A stretch of DNA of 64,000 bases from Eubacteriaceae bacterium (GTDB taxonomy: Bacteria > Bacillota > Clostridia > Oscillospirales > Acutalibacteraceae), in assembly GCA_021770095.1 (NCBI GenBank), contig JAETRQ010000005.1:62001-126000 (forward strand), read 5' to 3'. How positions within the stretch are numbered: the stretch's first letter is position 1; each line of letters starts with the position of its first letter. The notes below the pieces were generated by a model. It saw only the letters and a program-made list of their open reading frames with translations, was not told where the DNA came from and made no database searches. Position numbers and translations under genes: made by a program. This document shows positions 18,168 through 27,257 of this stretch, one piece after another.

Positions 18168-18168
18168 T
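18156..18168 (+). repeat. Candidate attL: 3' end of tRNA-Pro(TGG)
   Basis: TCACCTCGACCAT here is repeated at 29948-29960 in the same orientation, beyond an AT-rich accessory region. Thirteen base pairs is short, so this is suggestive only. Confidence 0.35.
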
Positions 18169-18170
18169 TT

Positions 18171-18218
18171 ATCTCACAAATCTATGCAATTCGCACAAAG
18201 ATTTGTGAGATTTTTTTA
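18171..18218 (+). terminator. Terminator after tRNA-Pro(TGG)
   Basis: ATCTCACAAATCT / AGATTTGTGAGAT followed by T7. Confidence 0.88.
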
Positions 18219-18294
18219 TATTTTTTACAAATTCTATGTTCCTAATAATCTTCAATTGAAAATGATATATCTTAAATAATGATTTCCCCGTAGA

Positions 18295-18330
18295 AAATCC
18301 CCGTTGATTATAGAAAGTCAACGGGGATTT
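18295..18330. terminator. Hairpin 3' of the membrane protein gene at 18388
   Basis: AAATCCCCGTTGA-TT / AA-GTCAACGGGGATTT around a 5-nt loop. It is placed to end the minus-strand transcript. Confidence 0.7.
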
Positions 18331-18387
18331 ATGTTGGTAATTATTCTGTTTTATAATATTCTGTTAAATCACCATATTGAGTAATAG

Positions 18388-18909
18388 CTATAGTATTGTA
18401 TTCACATTGTGTTTTGTTATATTAGAATTTTCAGTACGAAATTGGTAAGAAGTATTGATTTTTAGTTTATTATCATCTTCATAACAAGGGGAAACAATTA
18501 TATATTCATCGTTTTCATAAATAACTGCACAATCAGTTGTCTTACTATCTTCTACAAAGTAATTTGCATTCTCAATAATATCAATTTTCGTAATTCCATC
18601 TGAATAAGAGTATCCAAACACGAATAATAAACATACTATGGAGATTAACATAATTGCCGTTATAATAGTTTTAAATAATAAATCAGAATTCGTATCACTT
18701 TTTTTATTGTTGGATTTTTTCTGGAGCTCCACTTTATATGCTTTTATGTATTTTTCTATATATTCTAAATTATTTTTAATTGTTTCTTTATCAAATTTTT
18801 TATTTGAAATAAATTTTAATTTGAATTGTTGCAATAAATGTTTTATCATTTTTCCAAAAATTTTTGATTTGTTTTTCTTTGCTTCAATTCGTTCTATGTC
18901 AAAAAGCAA
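18388..18909 (-). CDS. Hypothetical single-pass membrane protein
   Basis: 173 aa if read from TTG 18909, only 6 nt after the stop of the upstream membrane gene. No good SD is seen, so translational coupling or a later ATG (about 18849) is possible. It has a Lys-rich N-terminal cytoplasmic part, one TM helix (about 81-103) and an external tail containing IDIIENANYFVEDSKTTDCA. That tail resembles the start of the chimeric ORF at 19626 (INIIENSTTDCA), so the two share ancestry. Function unknown. Confidence 0.55.
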   Translation of the reverse strand: MLFDIERIEAKKNKSKIFGKMIKHLLQQFKLKFISNKKFDKETIKNNLEYIEKYIKAYKVELQKKSNNKKSDTNSDLLFKTIITAIMLISIVCLLFVFGYSYSDGITKIDIIENANYFVEDSKTTDCAVIYENDEYIIVSPCYEDDNKLKINTSYQFRTENSNITKHNVNTIL

Positions 18910-18915
18910 TTTGTT

Positions 18916-19518
18916 CTATTCAATAGTACATTTTTTTATGTATTTCTGTTTATTTATATTATTGATATTATATCTTTTATTAACTTGGTTATATTTTGCT
19001 TCAAGTTTGCAATGCAAATCATTAATGGACGGGATAAGTGCATTAATAATAACAATCATATTTATTAAAGGAACAAATATAATTGATAAAATCACTATTA
19101 ATACAATATAATTCAAATTATTGATAATATTGGGTATACTGATTTCAGTAATATTAGAAAATAAAATAGTACAAACGATAAGAGTTAAAGGGTAAAGTCG
19201 TAAAAAATATTTAATTAATAAATTTTGTCTATAGTATATATATCCAAGATAATTGATTATTATCATTATTCCTGCCAAAACAATATAAAAAAGAATATTA
19301 AATATTGAAGTATCCTTAATCAAATCAATTGTATTCATATCAATGTGAAATGCAGATAATTTACCATATTGATATGAAAAATAGCAAAGTTTTAAAACAA
19401 CTGTAAAAAAAGCAACTAATCCAGAACACATTGCTGTAAACAATGAAGGATGTTCTTCTGCATACTCTTTAATCCTTGAAAAAACAGATTCATTTTTCAA
19501 TATTTTATCTTCAGTCAA
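18916..19518 (-). CDS. Hypothetical multi-pass membrane protein
   Basis: 200 aa from TTG 19518, 8 nt after AAGGAG. An alternative TTG at 19524 is too close to the SD. Four hydrophobic segments lie at about 28-48, 72-95, 110-128 and 138-165, with a basic Asn-rich cytoplasmic C-terminus. It is followed directly by the single-pass protein at 18388, with which it probably forms an operon and perhaps a complex. I recognise no family. Very AT-rich. Confidence 0.6.
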   Translation of the reverse strand: MTEDKILKNESVFSRIKEYAEEHPSLFTAMCSGLVAFFTVVLKLCYFSYQYGKLSAFHIDMNTIDLIKDTSIFNILFYIVLAGIMIIINYLGYIYYRQNLLIKYFLRLYPLTLIVCTILFSNITEISIPNIINNLNYIVLIVILSIIFVPLINMIVIINALIPSINDLHCKLEAKYNQVNKRYNINNINKQKYIKKCTIE

Positions 19519-19625
19519 TTTCAATTCTCCTTATCCATCATACTTTATCAAAAACATTATACCATATTAAATATATATTTAAATTGCAATTTTACTTGTT
19601 TTAAAAAATATTGTTATGTTATTGC

Positions 19626-20090
19626 TTATCGGCTAATTATTTTATATTCTTTTAAATAATTTTCGCCAAACATACAATTAAGAGGCACTTTTCTTCTCTG
19701 TTTAGGATATTTTTTCAAATCTTTTCTTGTTATTTCTAATATTATCAGTATAGCTCCGCTATCGTCATCAGGAAAATCAGCATTAAAAATAGCCGAAGCT
19801 ACCTTTAAGGTAACTTCGACTTCTGTTTTGCCTACAACTAATTTGTCGATATATTCATTCATAAATCTTTTGATTTCAATGCAATCATTTGCCTTTACAA
19901 ATTCATTGAATTTTGATAAAGCTCTTTTTATGCTTGATTTATTAACGAGTTGATAGAAATTTGCACAATCTGTTGTACTATTTTCTATAATATTAATTGA
20001 TGTAATATCTTTGGATTGATTATCACCCACCATAAATAACATAATTACTATAACCACTGATATAATGCTGTTATAATAATAAAAAAACAC
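19626..20090 (-). pseudogene. Chimeric remnant: membrane-protein fragment joined to a serine-recombinase-like C-terminus
   Basis: A 154-codon frame with a weak GTG start and no SD. Residues 1-45 carry a TM helix and INIIENSTTDCA, matching the protein at 18388. From about residue 50, RALSKFNEFVKAND and FMNEYIDKLVVGKTEVEVTL look like the C-terminal domain of large serine recombinases (pattern F-IDKI-V). The catalytic N-terminal domain and zinc region are absent. The two halves appear to be joined by deletion or recombination. A recombinase remnant beside a tRNA fits an integrated element that lost its integrase. The recombinase call rests on pattern recognition only. Confidence 0.45.
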
Positions 20091-20778
20091 TTAGAATATT
20101 ATAAATTTTAATCTTTTAACATCTTTTCAGATTTTAGTTTATTTTTTTGAATTGTTGTTATTGCAAAATATCTGGTTAATATATTTAGTTTTGGTGTAAA
20201 AAAGGAAAGCTGTATGTTGTTTTGCAAGGAAAATAATTTTTCATTTCTCTCAAAAAAGATAAAACTTGGAATGAAATGATTTCATATGGTGTAAAGGTCG
20301 GCGAAGTGGATAAAAAATTCCAAAAAACATACCCTTGCATGTCTAGTAGTTTATAATATTATAAGTATATCAAAATAAAGAGATAATATATGGGATATTT
20401 ATATCACTATACAAACATCAATATACTGTAATAATTACACAATTAGATTTAATTCTCTTGATAAGGATTTGGTGTTTCCGGGATTGTATGAATAAATGAG
20501 TCTGATTATGAAACTGAAAAATATTTTTAACTTATATTAAAAATATAAGTTTGTATAGTATAAATTATCTATATCCGCGAATAAATATATTTTAAATGTT
20601 TAATAATTAACTCTATGCAATATTGTTTGTTGACAAATATGGTTCTTTAATGCATTATAAAAATAAAGCAATCATTATAAAATTATTTTTAAATTGGAAC
20701 AAAATGTGAAAATATTAAAATAATTATTGACTATTTGTTTCTATTTTTTTATAATAAATGTAATTTGGAGGAATTGTT
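20091..20778. other. 688-bp AT-rich gap, no convincing gene
   Basis: It contains a 26-aa frame (20276-20356, starting MISYGVKVGEVDKKF) without SD, which may be gene debris, and the promoter at 20727. Otherwise I see nothing coding on either strand. Confidence 0.5.
20727..20755 (+). promoter_or_regulatory. Promoter of the ATPase/TOPRIM pair
   Basis: TTGACT (20727-20732), 17-nt spacer, TATAAT (20750-20755), 23 nt before the ATG with GGAGG between. Confidence 0.75.
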
Positions 20779-22191
20779 ATGAGAAATTTTGCTAGGATAC
20801 AATCAGTTGAACTTCATAATTTCAAAAATGTCTCTTATGGTTTAATTGATTTTTGTAGTTATGGTAAGTTAAATGAACGTTATAAGAATAATATTACAGC
20901 AATTTACGGACAAAATGGTTCTGGCAAAACAGCATTAATTGATGCCATTTCTATTGTCAAAAATATAGTATCAGGTGGAATTTTGCCTTTGGACATAGAA
21001 AAATACATCAAACTTGGTAGTGATAAGTGTCGCATAACAATTACCTTTTTTCTGGTAAAAAATAATATTCCAAAAAGAATATCATATATGCTGGAATTAT
21101 CCAAAGAAAAAGATAGAGTAATTGTATCAAATGAACAGCTTAAATATCAGGAAAAAAGATCCGATGGAACATGGTCTAATTTTATTGAATATGTAGGATA
21201 TACGTCCGTAGAAAATGGATTACGATTAACTCCAAAGTCATTATATCAAGAAATATCAAAAAATAGCTTAGTTGAACTTATGGTAGCTAAATCTTTATCT
21301 CAAAGAATTAATCCTAATAAAAATCAGCCAGAATCTACTTCTCTAATATTTTCTGATGGATTTGTTAATGTTTTGGAATCTACAAACTCTCAAGCAATGA
21401 TCATAGAAATAATTAATTTGTTAAAAGAATTTGTTAATCAAAACTTAATTATTGTTGAAGATAAAAATTTTGGTGGTATTTCTGAAAATATCCATGCTAT
21501 TCCTATTTATACCAAGACAAAATTAAATAAAAGTAGTTATGCTATCGGAAGTATTCCTATAGAAATAAACGATAAAACATATATTCCAGAAGTTTTGCTG
21601 CCAGTATATAAGAATTTTGTTAAACAAATTAATGTCGTTCTGCCTACCATAATTCCTTGCATTACAATTGAAATGGCATCTGTGGAAAAAATACCACTGC
21701 CCGATGGTACTCCTGGCATATCTTTCTCTATGGTAACAATAAGAGAAAATGAAAAAATCAGTTTAAAATACGAGTCTGCGGGTATTAAAAAAATATTGTG
21801 TATATTAAGTTCATTAATTGCAACATACAATAATTCAGATATGTGTTTTGTTGTGGATGAGCTTGATTCAGGTATATTTGAATATCTGTTAGGACAAATT
21901 ATAACTGTTTTTAAAAAGGATGCAAAAGGTCAGCTTATATTTACATCTCATAATTTACATGTTATTGAAATATTAGATAATGAATCACTGTTTTTTACTT
22001 ATTTTGATAAGCAAAATTCCTATGCCCATCTTCAAAATGTTAAACCTAATAATAACAAAAGGCTTTTATACCTTAAGCAAATTGAACTATCTAATGATGA
22101 TATACTCTATAATAAAACCAATCAATATGAAATGAGTTTTGCTTTTGAAATTGCTTATGATTTTTCGGAAGAGGGTGAGCCTATTGAATAA
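20779..22191 (+). CDS. AAA15-type ATPase (COG1106, OLD/PARIS/AbiL-like defence ATPase)
   Basis: 470 aa. The SMC/OLD-like N-terminus (IQSVELHNFKNV) is followed by Walker A YGQNGSGKT (43-51), a long central insertion, and near residue 355 Walker B CFVVDELDSGI with the H-switch FTSHNLHVIEI. In PARIS (AriA), OLD and AbiL systems such an ATPase senses a phage cue and releases or activates a nuclease. The next gene, overlapping by 8 nt, encodes a small TOPRIM-type protein, so the pair resembles a split OLD nuclease. The exact system type is not decided by sequence reading alone. Confidence 0.78.
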   Translation: MRNFARIQSVELHNFKNVSYGLIDFCSYGKLNERYKNNITAIYGQNGSGKTALIDAISIVKNIVSGGILPLDIEKYIKLGSDKCRITITFFLVKNNIPKRISYMLELSKEKDRVIVSNEQLKYQEKRSDGTWSNFIEYVGYTSVENGLRLTPKSLYQEISKNSLVELMVAKSLSQRINPNKNQPESTSLIFSDGFVNVLESTNSQAMIIEIINLLKEFVNQNLIIVEDKNFGGISENIHAIPIYTKTKLNKSSYAIGSIPIEINDKTYIPEVLLPVYKNFVKQINVVLPTIIPCITIEMASVEKIPLPDGTPGISFSMVTIRENEKISLKYESAGIKKILCILSSLIATYNNSDMCFVVDELDSGIFEYLLGQIITVFKKDAKGQLIFTSHNLHVIEILDNESLFFTYFDKQNSYAHLQNVKPNNNKRLLYLKQIELSNDDILYNKTNQYEMSFAFEIAYDFSEEGEPIE

Positions 22192-22891
22192 ATTTACACT
22201 TTTTCTTGTTGAAGGCGAGACTGACGAACAATCACTGGCATACGCTATGAGTAAAGAAATTGATCACTTCAATTTCCATATTATTAGAACAGATATAACG
22301 TCAGATGAATTATCTACTGTTGATAATATTGAGGATCGTATTGCTCAAGAAATTGGCTTTTTCTTTTCGGAAAAGAATCATTTGGATCCTGAAGATATTG
22401 ATTATATAGTACAAATTACTGATACCGATGGAACATTTGTTAATGGTGGTTTTGTCGTTGAAGATTCTAATGTTGAAAACAATCAATATTATGATGACAA
22501 AATCATAACTAAAAAAGCTGAAAATATAACTATACGAAATGATAGAAAATCTTCCATATTAAAATATCTTTCATCAAAAGAAAGAATCAAATGCAACTTA
22601 AAAAACAAAGAATATAATTTAAAATATAGAATATATTATATGTCCTGTAATCTTGAGCATGTTTTACATAATGAAAGAAATTTATCGCAGGAGCAAAAAG
22701 AAGAACTCTCAATTAATTTTCGAAAGAAAGTCTATAATAACCACGGTTTGTTGAGAGAAATTATATTTCATCCAAGTATTTTTAATTCTACTTCTTATAA
22801 AGAATCCTGGGAATACATACAAAAGGAGAACAACTCTTTATTAAGAAAATGTAATTTTGGTTATTATTTTGAAGAATTTGTTGATGTGTAA
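22184..22891 (+). CDS. TOPRIM-type candidate effector paired with the AAA15 ATPase
   Basis: 235 aa from TTG 22184, behind GAGGGTGAG and overlapping the ATPase stop. The N-terminus LFLVEGETDEQSL gives the TOPRIM Glu (E10), and ITDTDGTF gives the DxD pair (D80, D82). The rest is charged helices with no other motif. In PARIS the effector (AriB) and in OLD the C-terminal domain are TOPRIM nucleases; RloB/AbiLii proteins are another related option. Nuclease activity and ATPase control are inferences from motif and overlap. The frame upstream of 22184 is a shadow of the ATPase gene. Confidence 0.68.
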   Translation: MNKFTLFLVEGETDEQSLAYAMSKEIDHFNFHIIRTDITSDELSTVDNIEDRIAQEIGFFFSEKNHLDPEDIDYIVQITDTDGTFVNGGFVVEDSNVENNQYYDDKIITKKAENITIRNDRKSSILKYLSSKERIKCNLKNKEYNLKYRIYYMSCNLEHVLHNERNLSQEQKEELSINFRKKVYNNHGLLREIIFHPSIFNSTSYKESWEYIQKENNSLLRKCNFGYYFEEFVDV

Positions 22892-23105
22892 AACTCAAAA
22901 AATAGTTGTAAAATGTTTCCTGGAATAACTGTGATTGTCTCCATTGAGTTATGGTTGCGTGTAATGCTGCTACACAGGTATACACACTGGATAATCGTAC
23001 TATTTCTCTTTGAACTCATCACGAGAAATGGCTAAAACAAAGCAATTTACAAAATTATGATATGTGCTACTGACTGTTAATGGATTGTTACCCTGACCAA
23101 ACAAG

Positions 23106-23150
23106 AAAAATCCGAACTTCATCATCAAAGATGATGCGTTCGGATTTTTT
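23106..23150 (+). terminator. Terminator between the ATPase/TOPRIM pair and the HEPN pair
   Basis: AAAAATCCGAAC / GTTCGGATTTTTT with an inner CATCATC-AAA-GATGATG stem. The rest of the 338-bp gap (22892-23229) holds only this and the promoter at 23165. Confidence 0.88.
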
Positions 23151-23164
23151 GTTTGCACATAATA

Positions 23165-23193
23165 TTGTCGTTTTTGTAGAAAAATGGTATATT
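23165..23193 (+). promoter_or_regulatory. Promoter of the HEPN pair
   Basis: TTGTCG (23165-23170), 17-nt spacer, TATATT (23188-23193), 37 nt before the ATG. Confidence 0.6.
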
Positions 23194-23229
23194 ATATATA
23201 AATTCATATTATTTTTGAGGTTTAGAATT

Positions 23230-24174
23230 ATGGAAAATCATATTACTACAAATAAAAAGTTTATATGTGAAATTACTAAAAAAGCATTACAAAGTGCTAT
23301 ATTCGATTATACATCTTTATATGATTACTATCTTCAAACTAGTAAAACGATAATAAAAGAAAAGAAGAAATTTAAGGACAAATATAAATATGCTATGGTT
23401 ATTGCAAATGCATTAGACAGTATTTTTACAATGGAAGAGGATGCACGACAAGAAAAAATTAATGAAATAAAAAGCATTATAATAGCAAACAGTACAACTA
23501 TTGGAGATATTTTCTCAAATATAGAGCTAGATGAAAATAGATCAAGTATAATGTTAAATTATAATTTTAAGGAATTAAAATCGAAATCGTTAGACCCCGC
23601 GAAAGCTAAACGTGAAGAAATTAAGATTAATGAGTATCAAAATATTTTTGTAAGATCTATTTTGTCAAATATTATTACAATATTTGAAAATTATTTTTCT
23701 AAAATTATTAAAACGCTTATTATTCTAAATCCAGAAAGATATTTTGAAAATACTACAATAAAAATCTCAAATTTAATAAAAGAAGATTCCATATCAATTT
23801 TGAATAGATGTGTAGATGAAAAAGTAGATAAATTGATTTTTGATTCTTTAGAAACTCTTAATACCATAGAACAAAAGGATAAAATATGTATTGATAGATA
23901 TACATCAATAAAAAAAGAGTTTGAAGAAATATATTATCGAAGGAATGTATATATTCACAACTCTGGATATGCTAATAAAATATATATTAAAAATATTGAT
24001 AAAATGTATTCTGACAACGTTAATATTGGCGATAAATTAATTTGTGATGATATATATTTAGAAAATGCTTTAAACTGTTTAGCAAAAATAATGTGTTCAA
24101 TATATTATGAAACTATACATTTAATTGATTACAATCAGCACCAATTTGAAAGATGCAGATATTATGCGATATAA
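23230..24174 (+). CDS. HEPN-motif protein, candidate RNase toxin/defence effector
   Basis: 314 aa from ATG 23230, with GAGG upstream. The 50 codons upstream in frame run through the terminator and promoter and are not coding. The protein is highly helical, Lys/Ile/Asn-rich, with no TM. Near the C-terminus RNVYIH (238-243) fits the canonical HEPN RNase motif R-N-x3-H, followed by NSGYANKIY as in MAE_28990/RiboL-PSP/ApeA-like HEPN proteins. The central region SILSNIITIFENYFSKIIKTL may be a dimer helix. It overlaps the next gene by 11 nt. RNase activity is inferred from the motif; the family is not recognised with certainty. Confidence 0.6.
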   Translation: MENHITTNKKFICEITKKALQSAIFDYTSLYDYYLQTSKTIIKEKKKFKDKYKYAMVIANALDSIFTMEEDARQEKINEIKSIIIANSTTIGDIFSNIELDENRSSIMLNYNFKELKSKSLDPAKAKREEIKINEYQNIFVRSILSNIITIFENYFSKIIKTLIILNPERYFENTTIKISNLIKEDSISILNRCVDEKVDKLIFDSLETLNTIEQKDKICIDRYTSIKKEFEEIYYRRNVYIHNSGYANKIYIKNIDKMYSDNVNIGDKLICDDIYLENALNCLAKIMCSIYYETIHLIDYNQHQFERCRYYAI

Positions 24175-24490
24175 AATAAACTATTTACTTGCAAAAAAAC
24201 AACTTAGAGAAATTTCTCCCGACAACGAAGAAATTGAAAAAATTGATGTTTCAATGGCAGAAAAAATATATAAAATAGGTAAATCATGTCTAAAAAATGA
24301 TGATAATACCACCTATGAATTATTGAATAAGTTATATAGTGAAAATGAATTTTGTCCTCACATGGTTTCAGAGTGGCCAATTTTTATTGATTTTAGAAAA
24401 ACAGAATTATATGAAAAATTTAAATTAGAGCATAAAATCGATTTTGATGAAACGGTTTTTGAAAATACTATTACAGAAAGAAATAATTAA
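24164..24490 (+). CDS. Small partner of the HEPN protein (possible antitoxin)
   Basis: 108 aa from ATG 24164, overlapping the HEPN gene by 11 nt, so translation is coupled. Acidic-to-neutral helical protein: a TPR-like helix pair (about 30-75) and then SEWPIFIDFRKTELYEKFKL, a pattern seen at the end of small TPR-like proteins. Gene order (HEPN first, small partner second, shared terminator) resembles toxin-antitoxin or two-gene abortive-infection cassettes. No known antitoxin motif (MNT, for example) is visible, so the role is a hypothesis. Confidence 0.55.
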   Translation: MRYKINYLLAKKQLREISPDNEEIEKIDVSMAEKIYKIGKSCLKNDDNTTYELLNKLYSENEFCPHMVSEWPIFIDFRKTELYEKFKLEHKIDFDETVFENTITERNN

Positions 24491-24497
24491 ACTTAAT

Positions 24498-24541
24498 AAA
24501 AACAGCAGTGAGGACTTAATTGCCCTCACTGCTGTTTTTTA
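24498..24541 (+). terminator. Terminator after the HEPN pair
   Basis: AAAACAGCAGTGAGG / CCTCACTGCTGTTTT with T6. The remaining gap to 24845 (about 300 bp) is AT-rich and holds no gene I can support. Confidence 0.92.
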
Positions 24542-24845
24542 TTATCATCATATTAACCTTTCCTGTCCGGTGATTATTCAACGGGACTTTGGTTTTGTTA
24601 CATAGATGGTCCGTAGTAGAGTTCATTGTTGTTTTGATAATTTCTGCTGTGCTTATTTTCTTTTTGTCCAAGACTTTTCTTTTTATTCTTTGCTTATCTT
24701 AGTATTTTTACTATCTACTTTTACTTGACAACTTCGTCTTAGATGGAGATCTTGACTAGTTATTAATATATATTTGTTTTTAATTAATGTTATAGTTACG
24801 AACTGTTAACTGTATACGAATGTTGAATATTTTATAATCATTTTA

Positions 24846-26915
24846 TTATAATGTATTACTGTTTTCAATTATTTTTTGAATCTCGCTATGAAAAGATTTA
24901 AGAATATATCCTCGAACTAAATCTTGCTCATTTCCGAACCATGGATCAACTATAATTCTGATAGAATTATTAGTAGCACGTTTCATAAAATTATCAAAGG
25001 TATCATCATTTTTTAAAGTAACTACACAATAATTATTACCTAGATCATAACCTATTTTTTCTTTCCAGTTATCAAGATATATTTTTAAATCTAACGGATT
25101 AGTTAGCATAAAAATCGAGTCATTTATAATGCTTATATCATCTTCAATTGTTAGATATGCTAATGGTGTATAGTAATCGCCTTCTACATCATACAATTCC
25201 CTTATGGTTGAAGAGAATCTTACACATTCAAAAGAAATACATTTTCTAAATTCTTCTCCTACTTCTAGAATTGTTGATACACTAGAATAAGGGCCAAAAG
25301 TATTTGACTTACTAGTAAATCCTATATTAGCATCTGTAAAATCATTTAGCATTTCATTTAATGATTTAGTTTGTGTTTCAATAGCGCTTTTTGTATCTCT
25401 TACAACATATCCTCTTTGTGTAATATAAGTATATTCATCATGTTCTAAGTTCGCTTTTATACAAAAACGCCCTGTTGGTATAGATTGATTATCGCTGTTC
25501 CATAAAACAGTGCAAATATTGTTTCCAGAATTTTTTAATTGTTGAAAAAGTCGTTGACCTTTTGCTTTTGCCCAAAATGCATAATCAAATGTTTTTAGAT
25601 AAGAATAATTATCAAAAATAGGGCCGTTTAATTTACCAAGCACTCTATCAACAGGACGACAGCATTCGATATGTGAATATCCGACTTTTAAAGATTCCGA
25701 TTCATTGTCAATTTCTAATAAATAGCAATCTTCTCCAGCAATAGGTTCCTCACAATGGACACAATATAAGTTTGTAGTCTTGGTTAATTGGTCCTTAATC
25801 CATTTTTTATGTAATTGGGCGCCTGGGAAACAATCTTCTTGTCCGTTTCCATTTCCTAACATTAAGACAATAGAATTCGTGGTAGACGTATTCTTTTTTA
25901 AGTGTTTTTCCATCCTTGAAAGAGAAGCACATCTATATAGTATTTCTACTTCAATTCCAGAGGGCATTATTAATTTATTGTTTGGATAAAACTTTGATAG
26001 CTTTTTTTTGCCGGATTCATCAAATCGATAAAGCTGAAGAATGATTAGAGAATCCTTATTTGCTGATTGTGTGTTGGTACAAGCACATTCTTTAGCGATT
26101 TCTAACAATTGAGGAGAATGGCATAATATAATATCATAACCAATTTGAACTTCTCCAATTAATTCTGGGCTAAAAATTTTCTCTCTTTTTTTAGATGTAG
26201 AAAAATTTTTATATTTGTCTTTAATATAATTTTTGGTCACAATACTACGATTAGTTGCAAAATCAAGCGCATCGATAATTAAAGCATTCCACAATGCATT
26301 AAAATTCAATTTATTAAAAGATGCCAATAACATTTTGCAGGCTCTTTCATCACTTAATCCATCTTCTATATCGCATACCAAAATATATATTCGTTCACAT
26401 AGAATGAGTAATGTTTCTTTATTAATATCATCATTTGTATGCATTTTGTATGCTAAGCTAATTGTGGTAAAAAAAGTTTCTAAAGTGGTTTTATCTTTTT
26501 TGTTTAAAGGTAAATTATCTATTTTATGATTTCTTCGGATATTATTAAGAAGTCTACGTAATCTGTCAGTAATAGCTGCAGAACTATTTGATGATATAGC
26601 CAAAAAGTATTTTCCTTTTTCTGGATTTGTTAAATATTCTCTAACAAACTGAGATATTGATTTGTAAAATTCACTTGTAGTTAAAATGCTTAAAGATAAA
26701 GTACGTTTTGCTTGTATGTAATAAAAATTTCCTGTGTTATTTTCTAAAACAATATCATCTACATTATCATTACTTTCAAATCTTATGGATTGAAGAGTCC
26801 CATCAGTTCCTTCTAACCAAGTATCCAGCATTGACTCTGTTAACATCGTAGCTAAAAATAATGCGCCGATACGCTGTTGATAATTAATTCCTGCATTAGT
26901 TGGTTGAATTGACAT
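24846..26915 (-). CDS. Large DUF4297-like nuclease-domain protein with internal zinc finger (candidate defence gene)
   Basis: 689 aa. The N-terminus GINYQQRIGALFLATML with NVDDIVLEN (D53/D54) and FYYIQAKRT (Q68-A-K70) matches the DUF4297/Cap4-type PD-(D/E)xK nuclease fold, with D and QxK active-site elements. Around residue 385 CVHCEEPI and a later HIECCRPVDRVLG form a CxxC...HxxC zinc site. The C-terminal ~250 residues are alpha/beta with no motif I know. SD GGGAGGG precedes ATG 26915. In characterised systems DUF4297 is fused to sensors or follows CD-NTases; here it stands alone on the minus strand, possibly a single-gene system with the zinc region as sensor. Confidence 0.65.
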   Translation of the reverse strand: MSIQPTNAGINYQQRIGALFLATMLTESMLDTWLEGTDGTLQSIRFESNDNVDDIVLENNTGNFYYIQAKRTLSLSILTTSEFYKSISQFVREYLTNPEKGKYFLAISSNSSAAITDRLRRLLNNIRRNHKIDNLPLNKKDKTTLETFFTTISLAYKMHTNDDINKETLLILCERIYILVCDIEDGLSDERACKMLLASFNKLNFNALWNALIIDALDFATNRSIVTKNYIKDKYKNFSTSKKREKIFSPELIGEVQIGYDIILCHSPQLLEIAKECACTNTQSANKDSLIILQLYRFDESGKKKLSKFYPNNKLIMPSGIEVEILYRCASLSRMEKHLKKNTSTTNSIVLMLGNGNGQEDCFPGAQLHKKWIKDQLTKTTNLYCVHCEEPIAGEDCYLLEIDNESESLKVGYSHIECCRPVDRVLGKLNGPIFDNYSYLKTFDYAFWAKAKGQRLFQQLKNSGNNICTVLWNSDNQSIPTGRFCIKANLEHDEYTYITQRGYVVRDTKSAIETQTKSLNEMLNDFTDANIGFTSKSNTFGPYSSVSTILEVGEEFRKCISFECVRFSSTIRELYDVEGDYYTPLAYLTIEDDISIINDSIFMLTNPLDLKIYLDNWKEKIGYDLGNNYCVVTLKNDDTFDNFMKRATNNSIRIIVDPWFGNEQDLVRGYILKSFHSEIQKIIENSNTL

Positions 26916-27257
26916 GATAATCCCTCCCTTGCTATAATATTATATAAAATCAATTATATAAAAACAAGAAAATTTAATTTCTTATTTTATTAATTTCTCG
27001 TTTCTCTGCTAGATTTGAACAGAGATTGAGAATTTGAAAATTTAATTGTATTTAAATGGTTAGTCACTCACAATCTCATCAACAGCAATTTTCCTTTATA
27101 TATGTGGTTTTATCAACAGTTTCAATAGTGCTTTTTTTATCAGTTTATTTTATCAATTTTCAGTACAAATTGTTTAGTCTTGAAAGTACTGATAAAAGAA
27201 TGCACCAAATTAAAGACGAAAATATAATGCTACATATATCACTTCAACCATTTATTT

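Noticed and set aside
24541-24845. Open minus-strand stretch of about 40 codons near 24530-24670
   Set aside because: No start signal or family likeness; runs into the HEPN terminator.
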